From Plakobranchus ocellatus (taxonomy: Eukaryota; Mollusca; Gastropoda; Plakobranchidae), in the NCBI GenBank assembly GCA_019648995.1, contig BLXT01007988.1, positions 477,396 through 520,999 on the forward strand: DNA of 43,604 nt, written 5' to 3'. This document shows, piece after piece, positions 25,501-33,945 of this stretch (the first letter of the stretch is position 1; the number at the start of each line of letters is the position of its first letter). Below the pieces are notes generated by a model. The model was not told the origin of the DNA and did not search any database. It saw only the letters and a program-made list of their open reading frames with translations. The position numbers were made by a program, and so were the translations under genes.

Positions 25501-28469
25501 AAGCCTTTGATGGAGAACGTCCCACTGACACCAGACAAACTTGCGCACAACTTGCTCTGTCTTGGGTTGACCACTCATCATCTTAAAGAGAGCAAGAACC
25601 AGTTTCAAGGTTTTCATACTACTTAACAATCTCATTGTTATTCCATCTCAGACACAGAAATAATATTTTATGCTTTTGAAATGTCAAAAGTGAAGGACAT
25701 TACTGGTGGAATTTTAGCATTCAGAAGATTAAGATCACCTTTTGAAATTAGTAATTTCAAATCATTATTATCCTTAAAAAAAAAAAATTATGTGCAATAA
25801 TATTACAAAATGAGATGTCTTCGTCTTAGAAATATATGTATGGTGGTAATACTCAATATTTTACACCAAAATTCTCTCACTACATTTGTAGGGGTCTGTC
25901 AGTATTTGATGCTCTCCTTTAGATATGATAGGTTCTCTCCAAGAGATACAAAATCAATTTTGCACAAGTTATTCTGCCCTAAAATGCTTCACTTTGTGGT
26001 AACACAGCACATCTATCAACTAAAATACAGAATCAGAGGACAAAACAATACTCTCTTATCTCTACTTACAATGCTTTGCTTTGTGGTAAAACTGCACATC
26101 TATCTACCAAAATACAGAAACAGGGAATGAGACAATACTATCATATCTTTGTGGTAACACTGCACATCTATCAACTAAAATATAGAAACAGAAAACAGAA
26201 CAACACTATCATATCTCTACTTACAATGCCCCTGTCTCCTATTCTTGCAACAGGCACTCTGTACAAACCAATTGCTGTGGAAAGTATCAAATATAGAAAA
26301 AAAAAAGTTTTAGTGCACAAAATATGTCAAGGAAAGCCATTTTGCCTCTCAAAGAAAAAATTATTTTAGCTTCATAAAATGGTTCATATTATGCTTTAAA
26401 TGTGATGAAACTGATAAAAAAAGAACAAAAAAACATATAAATAATTTTTTAAGGAAAATAAATGTTACATATTTAGTCCCATAATATTTTTTTCACTAAA
26501 AGAAAATAATAAATTGAATTTGACAACATACGCACTTTTTTTCAAAATAAGAATAGGACAGGCTTACACTCTTTATGCAAGAAAACCAGCATGCTGGACT
26601 CTCTGGAATGCGTCTGCCCCTGCTGGTCAGGGTAAAGAAACTGCACTTTAAGGAAAGTTGAGCGTTCCATGTTGAGCGAGTAGACAATTTTGTCAACTGA
26701 CTGAAGCTCTGCCAGAAACCCCTGAAAAACATCTGGGAAAAGAAGCGATGTTTACAAGCTCTAAATATAAATAAGACTATTCTAATATAAAGTTTCAAAT
26801 GTCACTTGGTTACTTAGAGACTTTGTCCATCCACTGTGGGATGTAGCCCTCTGCAGATGTGTTCCATTTTCTCCGATCTTGTGCCTTCTTCTGCCATTGT
26901 GGACCTGCTGCTCTCGTGATGTCATCCATCCATCTTGCTTCCAGTCTGCCCCTGTCTCTTCTTCCTGACCTTGGTTGCCACTCTATGCATCTTTTAGTCC
27001 ATCTATTATCTTTTTCTCTAGCAATGTGTCCTACCCATCTCCATTTTTGTCTTTGAATGTATTGGACTACATCGATTACCTGGGTCTTTTTTCTTATCTC
27101 TGTTCTTGGTATTCCATCTTGATGTTTGATGTTTAGCATCTTTCTTTCCATAGTTCTTTGTGCTGTTTGTAGGATTTCCTGGTATTTTCCAAATGTATAC
27201 TATGCCTTTCTTATCCTCGTTTTTATTTCTTCATTGGCTCTGTTTTTCATTGTGGATGTCTGACCCAGATATGTGTATTTTGCAACAATCTCTATATTCT
27301 CACTGTCTATTACTACAGGTCTTCAATGTAAGAAGTTAAAATAATGACAAATAATTGTAAATTTTTCATCTAATATTATATAAGTGAAATAAAACCAAAA
27401 ACTTATTTTTATCTCTTTAAAAAGAAGCATTTTAAATTTATTACCAATTTTTTTTTTTAATTTTAGAGTTTTGGCATCAATTTTTTAAAAACTTTTTGCT
27501 AGTAATATATTCTGAGTTTTAGTAATTCTTCACTGCATACTGCATTTCTGAGCGAATTAAAATCTAATGAAATCTGCTAACAGTGGTAGAGACTACCTGC
27601 CTAGACAAGTAGAATAAGAATAAGTACCACATTCAAAAACAAATGTTGTAAACTTTACTTTTTCCTTCTGTTTCATACCTTTACTTTTTTTGTCTGATGC
27701 ATGATCCCGCGGCTTTACGATGCTGAATGCTGCAAGGAAGAAAAAAGAAAAAAAGAGGTCAGTTCCAAAATAACTTTTTTTTCCATTCTCTGAGATCACT
27801 GGTTATTAGTGGACTAGAATTACCATGAGCTGAATAAAACATGGCTTTTCTTTGCATAAGCAGCATTGCTGAAGAAAAATTTGAAATTAAATGTTTTTGA
27901 ATATTGTGAATACAGCTTTTAAAACTGTAGTTATTAGCATTTTTTAAGAAATCACTATTTAGAAATAAGAAACCATTCTTTAGAAATAAGAAATCACTAT
28001 TTAGAAATAAGAAATCACTATTTAGAAATAAGAAACCATTCTTTAGAAATAAGAAATCACTATTTAGAAATAAGAAATCACTATTTAGAAATAACACCTC
28101 AATGCAGTGTGCTCTTGTTTGCTCCTTTTCTTTTGACTCATTTCATCCATCACAGGGCCTTGTATTTTTGACTGCCTGACTGTATTCATATCTGTCTTGT
28201 GCTATCTTGCCTTCCTAAGTTACTTTACAGCTGATCTCACTCTGTCTACGATATCAATTCCTCACCATGTATTTTGTAATTTTACTCATTCTCTCTCACT
28301 CAAAATACCTCACAGTTTTAACTTTTTTACTCAAATATTTTCACATATTTTCCATTTTATACCCGTGACTCCTCTCATGCTTGTCCTTTTATGGACAAGT
28401 TATATGCATGAGTTTTTTTGTTTTCCATGCATATAACTTGTCCATAACGAGGTGATTTCAGGCTGCCAG

Positions 28470-28515
<46 letters not shown>

Positions 28516-31500
28516 NNNTTAACGTTGGCTAAAACTTGATGAAAAATTAAGCGCAAATGTCCTTCCTATGACGAAAACAAAAAAAAATACTGAAAATTTT
28601 GCAAAATATTTTTTTTACTTTAAGAAACAAAGGAAAAAGCTAGAGAAAAATCAATGCTTTTTTAAAAAATAAGTTTTCAAGAAACGAGAACAACATTTTG
28701 ACAGAAATTTTGCATTTTCTAGTTTCTGTCAATGAGGAAACTTGCAAATAAGACCAACAGAAATTTCAAATCAGCTTTTGATTACTGACCTAATAATGTT
28801 CTTTCCTGATTCAGTGAGCAGGATACAACTTTTACTTTCTTTTCATAGGTGTAGATGACCTAATATATGAAATAAATATAAACATTCAAGAAACACAGTA
28901 AGGATTTCCTGGAGCATTTATAAAAAAAAAAAAGAAGTTATAAACAATCACATACATTCAATGAAAAGGGAGATACAAAAAAATCAAAGCAATGTCAAAA
29001 GTGGCAATCCTAAAATATCCATCTACCCTTAACAAAACATAAATTTTTAAATTATCCTTTTATTCAACTCCTAATCCAACAAAAGTATAATTTCTAAAGA
29101 TCAAGAAATATAATGCAGATGGTCATCATCACAATAGCATCCCAATTCACAAAAAAATAAAAGCAATTTGAAACACTAGATGAAAATTAAATGGTAGCCA
29201 ACAATTCATACCTTGTGTGACTGACTTTCAGGGTCATATATTCCAAAATTTGTGACAAAAGATGAAGGCTGAAAAATCATTCGAAAACAAAAAATCATAT
29301 TTGTGATCTGATTCACTTTTAACTCATTCAAAAGCAACAATGGCTGAATTTATTAGAGGGTTTTCCAAAACATGGGTTGTCACTATTGTTATATTGGAAA
29401 GATTTCTGCAAGCCATATTTGAAAAAGATTTAACTCACCAATGCATAAATCTTAAGTTTCTGAATGTAATGGCATAAAAGAAATACTTCATTTTTTAATT
29501 ATCAGTTTTCAATGCATCCTTGCTGAGTAAATTTATTAAACAATTTTTGAACATGACTATGATGATGAGGTGGTCACTCGTCAACATTTCAAGCTCATTC
29601 AGCACAAAAGAGAGACACAAACGGACTTTGTTCACATAGATCTGATACTATATCTAACTTACATGAATTATGCCTCACTGGTGCTTAATTATCCTTTTTC
29701 AATTTTGTAATTAGTTTAGTTTTTTTTCAAAACACAATGAAAAAAGGTAAAACAATTTGGGTCCACCTTTTATCAACTGCTAAAAAATAAAACAAATCTG
29801 AAAAGAAAAAAATTTGAGATATGGGTGTTTAAAATATTCTGGGCAACGCATTGTTTTACAGTCTCCATGAAGATAATGTAACCAACTGGTTGTACTCTTT
29901 GGTTTGGAGTCTGGTCGTGTCATCCTCTAACGAGGACAAGGTGAAACTGCAGAGTTCTGCTTGGTTCCTTTTTAGCATATATGACACTTTATAGGCCTCG
30001 ATGTTTAGTAAATGTAAAAGCTTGGGGCTAATCCTACGGTTGATAAATTTTATCTCGGCATAAAAATATTTCAATATGCTGTTGCTTTTAAGCAATTACG
30101 TAATAAATTGTTTTATTTTTAGATATTCACTATTGTTCTAGAAGCTGGAGTTTGTATATCTAGTGGGTTTGTTGTCAGTCAGTAATTGGTTCAACCCCAT
30201 TCATTGTGACTGGGTAATTGAGTAGTGTATCTGATTAGAATGCATCATTTTAAACTGTGAATTTTTCTCACAGAAATCTATATCTAGACTGTCTATTTAT
30301 TTGATTGGCCTAGCAGAGTGTGACCATTTTTATTTTTTTTCAAAATTATGTAGATTCACTCAAGTCCCTCTGTCCAACCCAGGGAACTCAGCTGTCACCT
30401 GTGCTATTTTTGTTCCATGAGCTGATTTTGAGTAGCGCAGATCCTCTTGTGGCACAGAACTAAGCTTTTATAGCAACTTGCCAATTTAAAAATATAGGCA
30501 TAACTTCAAATTCACCCCCTCCCCAAAACAGTTTGTCTTAGCATATCTTCTGTTGTACATCAAACAAAACTAGCAAATCTTGATTTCATTTAGGGACTTT
30601 AGGTACCCATTAATGAAAAAAATAAAAAAGATAGTATATTTTGCCATTACCTTGTCTTTGTCAACATCATTCCACACAAAAAGAATAACACCACCCTTTT
30701 CTTGATTGATGATACGAGGAGTTATAACCAATGATTCTGGAAAGTGAATATTTGGTTGAATAATATCATTGAATGTACTATATAATATAACAAGGAAAAA
30801 CATGTCTACTTCAGAGAACAGCCATTTGATCTTTACAGAATGGTAATACAGGAAGCCATTCAAAGTAAAATATTTTAAAAACTATGATGAAATGTAACTC
30901 AATTAACAATATGGATTCAATTCTCAAGTCATAGAAAAATACATAATAAAAGTATAATACAAATTTTCTCCTTCTTTTATATTTGAGAGATTTCTTCTAA
31001 ATCAAGTGTTCACTCCCCATACAAAAGCATGCAGTGGATATCAAAAATAAATTTCCAGATTTGGAATTTGACTAAATTCATAGCACCAACACAATTATCG
31101 AAATGAGTCATCAATCAAATATAATTCATTGTCTATTTTGTCCACAAATTTTCCATTTGCAATAATTATCATACAAATTTCTTTCAGTGGAAGCAATATT
31201 TTCAACAGCTAATGAACAATGTAAGAATGCGGAATATAACTAATGGCCTATTTTTACTGGATTATCAATTTGCCCTAAAACACTTTCAGCTATAATTAAT
31301 AACTCTATTTTTTTTTGTAAATTGCAAAGTTAACAAATATTACTTAAATGATAAATTTTCCTACTTATTTATTGTGATTTAGAAGTTATTTATTATCTCA
31401 TATTTGCAAAATTATAATAAAAAGAAAACTTTAAAACTAAAGTATGTAACAGAATTTTAGACCAATTAAAAAGGACTGAGCCATATCTAGTAATTTATAT

Positions 31501-33265
31501 GAACTCTTAAGGGAAAAAAAAATAAGTTTTTCCATCTTCTTCCTTTTCATATCAGCAATCATTACGCCCCAGGAGCAGTTAAAAATTTGGAACATTTGAA
31601 ACAAATGACACAGCCTGACATTGCAGAGCTTTACAAAAATAAAAACTGAATAATACCGCACTGTTACGGTCCCTACACCTTTGTACCTACGGACCGCACT
31701 ACTGTGGTTTTACCAAAAACTGGATACACATATATAGTTGATCCTGTGCTAAGAATGGTGTATACATTTAAAATCATTTTTAAGAGTAAATGAAAAGAGG
31801 GAAAAGCACACATGAACTAGATCTATTTTTCTTCCTTAAGTGTATTAAAACATTATGCAATATCCAACTTATTAGCATTGGTCTCAATATATCCATTTAA
31901 CATTGAATGCTAAGAGTAGTAAGAGAATGCAATTTCAGATTAATATTATTTTGACTTGCTTTTCTTTTAGACTGGTCTGAGGCCATGCACAAAAATACCA
32001 TACAATATGCCTTTCTACAGCTGGTCAACACTAGGATGTATCCCTGAATACAAAGCTACATGTGACCTGACCATGTAAAATAAATTGTTTGTTAAGAATT
32101 GCCCAAGAGGATGTAAAGTAAAATATTTGAAAACAGGTGAAATATTGAAAATAATTTTGGGGAGAAGAATTCCACACCGAGGAACCATCTCTACTAAGTA
32201 AAGCAGAAAAACATATGGTGTTGGTGAAGTCTAATATTGGAAGGATTGTACAATTACTAGATCTATTTAAGACACAAATTTGGTGAACTTGATAAATGTT
32301 AAAAATTTTTAAAAATGTATCCTCGTAGTATTAACAGATATCTCCCTTGTAAAAAATGTTCCTTTTTTGCATATAATAATTACAAAGTGTCAGCCTGTCC
32401 AATCCCCTCAGAATTTTATTAGCTTTTTTTTTCAGTACCCCTAGCCTCTATAAATGTGGTTCTACACCTGTGTTCTGCAAATTTGCCAAAAAAGACTTCA
32501 TTGTGTATGGATGTGTCACATATATGCATCTATGGCCTACATAGCAGTTTATATCACCACTATTTACTAGATTTGGGTCTAAATCTCTGCCAAGGGAAAG
32601 TCTTCAGTTAGATTGGTACTATTGTACTGTTACCTGGTAATTTCCTGATTAAAAAAAACCCCAGCTATTTAATTGTAACTTAATTAGTTGTAACTGCTGA
32701 ATGCAATACGTGATTCTAGATCTGGATCTAGAAACTGTAATAGTTTTCAATAAATATATCAATAATATTTTTGAAAATATTATTGTTATAGTTATTTGCA
32801 CATTTCTTGCATCTGCTCCATTTCATGAAGAAATTGTAATGTAACGATTTAAACATCTCGCAAATGTACCGGTGATGCCAATGCATTGGCGATGGTTGTA
32901 TATGAACTGTGATAATGAAACCAGCAGATCGAAAGAAGCATGAAGCTCAAACATAATTCTACAATTTAAAACACTTTACTAAGCTAAGCCTTTAAACCGA
33001 TTATTCTAGATTTTGATTCATTTGAATTCTTTAACATTCAATTTCAAATTTAAGGCGAAGAAATAATCGATCTTCTGTGATAACATGTGTTGAGATATAT
33101 CCTGCTCTCACAGAAAGATGAGCCTCAAAGATTGCTGTTAGTCTGCTGTGCATCACATGCCAAAGGTCATAGGTCATGTTTGTAATTGTCTTGGAGAGGT
33201 CATAATGGGCTTAAGTACTTTTTTGTGTTTTGATGGTCACCGGTTTCTGGTGGTTGACCCAGGTG

Positions 33266-33318
<53 letters not shown>

Positions 33319-33945
33319 ATCCTTTCACTCTCTTTCTTTCTTCGCACCGTGTTCCCGTTTTCATCCTAAATATTTTAAAGAAGGTTTTCTCCTTTCGTAA
33401 CAATCAAGACAGTTTAACTTGCTGTATGTGTGGATAAGTTAAAAAAAAACCCACAAAGACAGCTTACGTAGGTTTTTTAAAATTAAATTATTATAATTGT
33501 ATTTTCCATTGCATGTGAAGTACCGTTAGATTGTAATATTTAATCGCTGAAATGCAAGAAACTAACAAAGCGACTAAGGGGAAGATAAAGAAGGGGATAA
33601 AGAAAACAGGATAGAGTGAAGACAGAGAAAGAGAAAAAAAAAGGGAGGGGGGGGGAGGGAGAGAGATGCTGTAGAAGAATACACAACACAAGACCCAGGC
33701 GTTAGAAACAACTACCTGTACCAAAAATTGTAATGGTCTAGGCCTCTACCTGCCCTTCACCAGAGGAGTCGGTGGCCAATCCATAGAAGGTGCTGGTCAG
33801 CGAAAGAGACTCCCTGTGAAGGTAAGCCACGCTCATTTGTTGCGTCACAGGTCAATGCCTCAGCAAAAATCTTTTTTTTTTCCTCTAACAGGCTACGTAT
33901 AGGTAAAGAATTGTCGCAATTACTTTTTAAAGTTATAATCGACAT
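5131..33945 (-). CDS. GSAP: Gamma-secretase-activating protein (GSAP/PION), complete, 30 coding exons
   Basis: Hand-spliced from 30 exons whose lengths total 3462 nt (1153 residues plus stop); every junction is GT-AG and phases agree throughout. Blocks along the whole length resemble vertebrate GSAP as remembered: VIYTYEKKVKVVSCS near residue 124, KFVWCQWDVLHQRLHFI near 248, LVVMLPGYFVHLLNV near 416, YPLPPGF near 967 and a C-terminal FPPLGTLMKHLETIV block. Known role of the family: the human protein is about 854 residues and is cleaved to a C-terminal fragment of about 16 kDa that binds gamma-secretase and the APP C-terminal stub and favours amyloid-beta production. The product here is about 300 residues longer, mainly through inserts in exons 8, 16 and 21. 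No signal peptide or convincing membrane segment was seen. Whether the secretase role holds in this animal is unknown. No AATAAA lies within about 900 bp after the stop. Confidence 0.88.
6177..11177 (-). other. GSAP intron 28, no gene recognised besides the SINE
   Basis: A 5-kb intron between exons 29 and 28. It contains the SINE at 9330-9625, a GA-rich patch near 6770-6808 and an 11-bp inverted repeat pair at 8105-8115 and 8224-8234. Open frames at 7040-7447, 7691-7873 and 10366-10557 have no splice support or recognisable similarity. Sequence on both sides of the SINE (9240-9990) may be an older decayed repeat. Confidence 0.55.
9330..9625 (-). mobile_element. tRNA-derived SINE with 14-bp target-site duplications
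   Basis: Inside GSAP intron 28. The direct repeats caccttactaataa at 9330-9343 and 9612-9625 flank an element of about 268 bp read on the minus strand. Its head carries a polymerase III A-box-like TGGCTCATCTGG (complement of 9590-9601) and a B-box-like GGTTTGATTCC (complement of 9548-9558), spaced as in a tRNA, followed by a non-tRNA body and a short T/A-rich end. This is a textbook tRNA-SINE insertion. I cannot name the family. Confidence 0.85.
14655..17281 (-). CDS. GSAP: GSAP exons 20-23 (residues about 710-973), with polyglutamine
   Basis: Exons: 20, 17054-17281; 21, 16369-16647; 22, 15610-15797; 23, 14655-14749. Exon 20 encodes NYWDVLVRRLKMRHSEP and FSHTNVMRFYRQAEMEEASG, which align with the GYWEKLNSNLEYVKYAKP and HNLISEEKTG region of human GSAP. 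Exon 21 carries seven glutamines (residues about 817-823, mixed CAG/CAA) followed by an Ala/Gly-rich stretch, then ISRLEQVLGPTPLFLQ, matching the NLEARNLGPRLTPLLQ block. Its donor GTTTGT is weak but phase 0 is preserved. Exon 23 ends in YPLPPG. Confidence 0.87.
18144..19973 (-). CDS. GSAP: GSAP exons 17-19 (residues about 601-709)
   Basis: Exons: 17, 19816-19973; 18, 19002-19071; 19, 18144-18241. Exon 17 encodes KSYWQTRLAILHYLILHHKD, aligning with the KMAALHCALYCGQG segment of human GSAP. Exon 18 encodes LFEVLCDNLTSSEVNNMF and exon 19 encodes ASTFAEMKKQVDREVLNLLS. Both exon 17 and exon 18 are followed in their introns by tandem copies of their own 3' end with the donor site (42-bp and 61-bp units). 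I placed each real junction at the copy nearest the exon body; isoforms using the farther donors are possible. Confidence 0.85.
18360..18730. repeat. Short tandem repeats filling GSAP intron 18
   Basis: Two further local repeats. A unit of about 28 bp (aatatcccaattttttgtag) is repeated at about 18380 and 18408, with degenerate copies to about 18540. A roughly 95-bp duplication containing caaagtttcatagcca-like sequence and acccactgttttata lies at about 18563-18620 and 18658-18716. With the 61-bp triplication they make up most of this 760-bp intron. Confidence 0.8.
18840..19020 (-). repeat. 61-bp tandem triplication across the GSAP exon 18 donor site
   Basis: Three nearly identical copies with period 61. 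Exonic end plus donor (CTTGTAG/GTAAGA) recur with donors at 19001, 18940 and 18879. Each intronic copy also contains a T-run followed by ACAG, an acceptor-like signal, 12 nt before its donor. Confidence 0.92.
19704..19851 (-). repeat. 42-bp tandem repeat duplicating the GSAP exon 17 donor site
   Basis: About 3.5 copies of a 42-bp unit. The first copy is the true end of exon 17 (DPYAIKK/GTAACA); the next two lie in the intron and repeat both the exonic end and the donor (AAG/GTAATG, then AGAG/GTTAAC). The unit is 14 codons and stays open in the exon frame. Confidence 0.9.
20371..20774 (-). CDS. GSAP: GSAP exon 16, long Ser/Thr/Glu/Gln-rich insert
   Basis: At 404 nt this is the longest exon of the gene (residues about 466-601). 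It enters after exon 15 through a poly-T tract ending in AG, giving VKFNIGDEEES. It then runs for about 110 residues of low-complexity sequence rich in Ser, Thr, Glu, Asp, Gln and Ala before ending at CTG/GTATCT. In the human protein the flanking blocks are separated by only a short segment, so the insert looks lineage-specific. It is likely disordered (inference from composition). The reading frame is open across the whole exon and phases match on both sides. Confidence 0.8.
21274..25007 (-). CDS. GSAP: GSAP exons 9-15 (residues about 306-466)
   Basis: Exons: 9, 24958-25007; 10, 24516-24556; 11, 23787-23887; 12, 22900-22951; 13, 22531-22608; 14, 22019-22111; 15, 21274-21340. Exon 11 encodes ELTLNVAVLTQTSGTFCLCY, which parallels the LTLCVF..HTGSLCVCY block of human GSAP. 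Exon 14 encodes the strongly conserved LVVMLPGYFVHLLNV. Exons this small (41-101 nt) are invisible to simple ORF finding. They were called from paired splice signals plus phase: each exon's leftover bases complete a sensible codon with the next. Tandem duplicated sequence lies between exons 13 and 14. Confidence 0.86.
22251..22523. repeat. Diverged 138-bp tandem duplication in GSAP intron 13
   Basis: Two copies starting agaaagattacattct at 22251 and 22389, both containing ttcactaacaaacca-like and atgat(c/t)ta(a/g)tta sequence. The second copy ends within a few bases of the exon 13 donor at 22530. Confidence 0.8.
25372..30777 (-). CDS. GSAP: GSAP exons 2-8 (N-terminal region, residues about 62-305)
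   Basis: Exons on the plus-strand scale: 2, 30651-30777; 3, 29212-29268; 4, 28790-28859; 5, 27679-27729; 6, 26568-26732; 7, 26225-26274; 8, 25372-25581. They carry the family blocks VIYTYEKKVKVVSCS and NQERTLL (exon 4), KVQFLYPD (exon 6), GLYRVPVARIGDRG (exon 7) and KFVWCQWDVLHQRLHFI (exon 8). Exon 7 was needed to bridge the phase-1 end of exon 6 to the phase-0 start of exon 8, and its translation fits the human segment at that point. Exon 8 contains a Gly/Ala-rich stretch after QNLRAD that I do not recall in vertebrates. Intron 4 contains an assembly gap, so an extra small exon there cannot be excluded, although exons 4 and 5 join in phase and in alignment. Confidence 0.85.
25993..26240 (-). 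repeat. Imperfect tandem repeat at the 5' end of GSAP intron 7
   Basis: Three diverged copies, about 70-90 bp each, share tttgtggtaacactgcacat and tcaactaaaatacag. Two copies end in ctctacttacaatgc, which on the minus strand is the exon 7 donor GCATT/GTAAGTAGAG. The true donor is at 26224; a perfect duplicate lies near 26068. Confidence 0.85.
26810..27319 (-). mobile_element. Decayed 3' end of a non-LTR retrotransposon (LINE) reverse transcriptase
   Basis: In GSAP intron 5. The minus-strand translation shows the familiar C-terminus of LINE endonuclease/reverse-transcriptase polyproteins: YTYLGQTSTMKNRANEEIK, then RTMERKMLNIKHQDGIP, KWRWVGHIAREKDNRWTKR, EWQPRSGRRDRGR and RWMDDITRAAG. It is 5'-truncated. 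A TAG stands where the family normally has Trp (RIRKA*YTFGK). About 45 residues that usually lie between FGK..IL and the AQR.MERKML block are missing, so it has an internal deletion as well. It ends in a TAA at 26812-26810. Confidence 0.85.
27947..28094. repeat. 21-bp minisatellite with a 63-bp higher-order unit
   Basis: Seven copies of tttagaaataagaaatcacta-like units in GSAP intron 4. Two monomer types (ending aaatcacta and aaaccattc) occur in the order A, A, B, so the array repeats every three monomers. The minus-strand ORF FLFLNSD repeats here only because 21 is a multiple of three. Confidence 0.92.
28390..28446. repeat. Perfect inverted repeat, 21-bp arms, 15-base loop
   Basis: The arm at 28390-28410 (tatggacaagttatatgcat then g) is exactly complementary to 28426-28446, with a T-rich loop. 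It is transcribed as part of GSAP intron 4 and could fold as a hairpin. Confidence 0.95.
28470..28518. other. Poly-C run of 46 bases and NNN: unresolved assembly gap
   Basis: 46 consecutive C followed by three N in intron 4 of GSAP. The true length and content here are unknown; the run is probably a sequencing or gap-filling artefact, or a real homopolymer that could not be closed. Confidence 0.9.
33164..33176 (+). promoter_or_regulatory. DR1 nuclear-receptor element in GSAP intron 1
   Basis: Two perfect AGGTCA half-sites separated by one base (AGGTCA T AGGTCA), preceded by AA. This is the classical DR1 layout bound by HNF4, COUP-TF or RXR dimers. A further AGGTCA lies at about 33196 and an inverted TGACCC at about 33255. 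It sits about 770 bp inside the GSAP gene from the start codon. Binding is not demonstrated by sequence alone. Confidence 0.45.
33270..33316. repeat. (CT)n microsatellite in GSAP intron 1
   Basis: About 23 uninterrupted TC dinucleotides, continuing into a pyrimidine-rich tail. A purine-rich GA/GGGA tract lies at about 33590-33668 on the same strand. Confidence 0.95.
33761..33945 (-). CDS. GSAP: GSAP exon 1 with start codon
   Basis: The ATG at 33945-33943 is immediately preceded by an in-frame TAA, so translation cannot start further upstream in this exon. The first residues, MSIITLKSN followed by LPIRSLLEEKK, have the same spacing pattern as the vertebrate GSAP N-terminus. The donor after 33761 reads TG/GTGAAG, leaving two bases that pair with the single leading base of exon 2 to give Cys. 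The donor is not ideal and the match is short, so the exon end is less certain than for later exons. The 5' UTR must lie at or beyond 33946 because the exon is open to the right. Confidence 0.62.

Larger units (their letters stand above)
5241..30650 (-). other. Other GSAP introns longer than 300 bp: nothing further seen
   Basis: Introns such as 12692-13460, 13510-14654, 14750-15609, 15798-16368, 17282-18143, 20775-21273, 21341-22018, 22952-23786, 23888-24515 and 29269-30650 are AT-rich. They carry poly-A/T runs and short chance ORFs but no element I can support. Confidence 0.6.
30778..33760 (-). other. GSAP intron 1
   Basis: A 3-kb first intron. It holds the DR1 element, the CT microsatellite, the GA-rich tract and a small perfect palindrome at 32760-32785 (12-bp arms, 2-base loop). 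No exon was recognised. Confidence 0.6.

Noticed and set aside
27759-28097. 112-codon ORF with repeated FLFLNSD
   Set aside because: Produced by the 21-bp minisatellite in intron 4.
28471-28515. Poly-C run as a biological G-quadruplex element
   Set aside because: It adjoins N bases and is most simply a gap or sequencing artefact.
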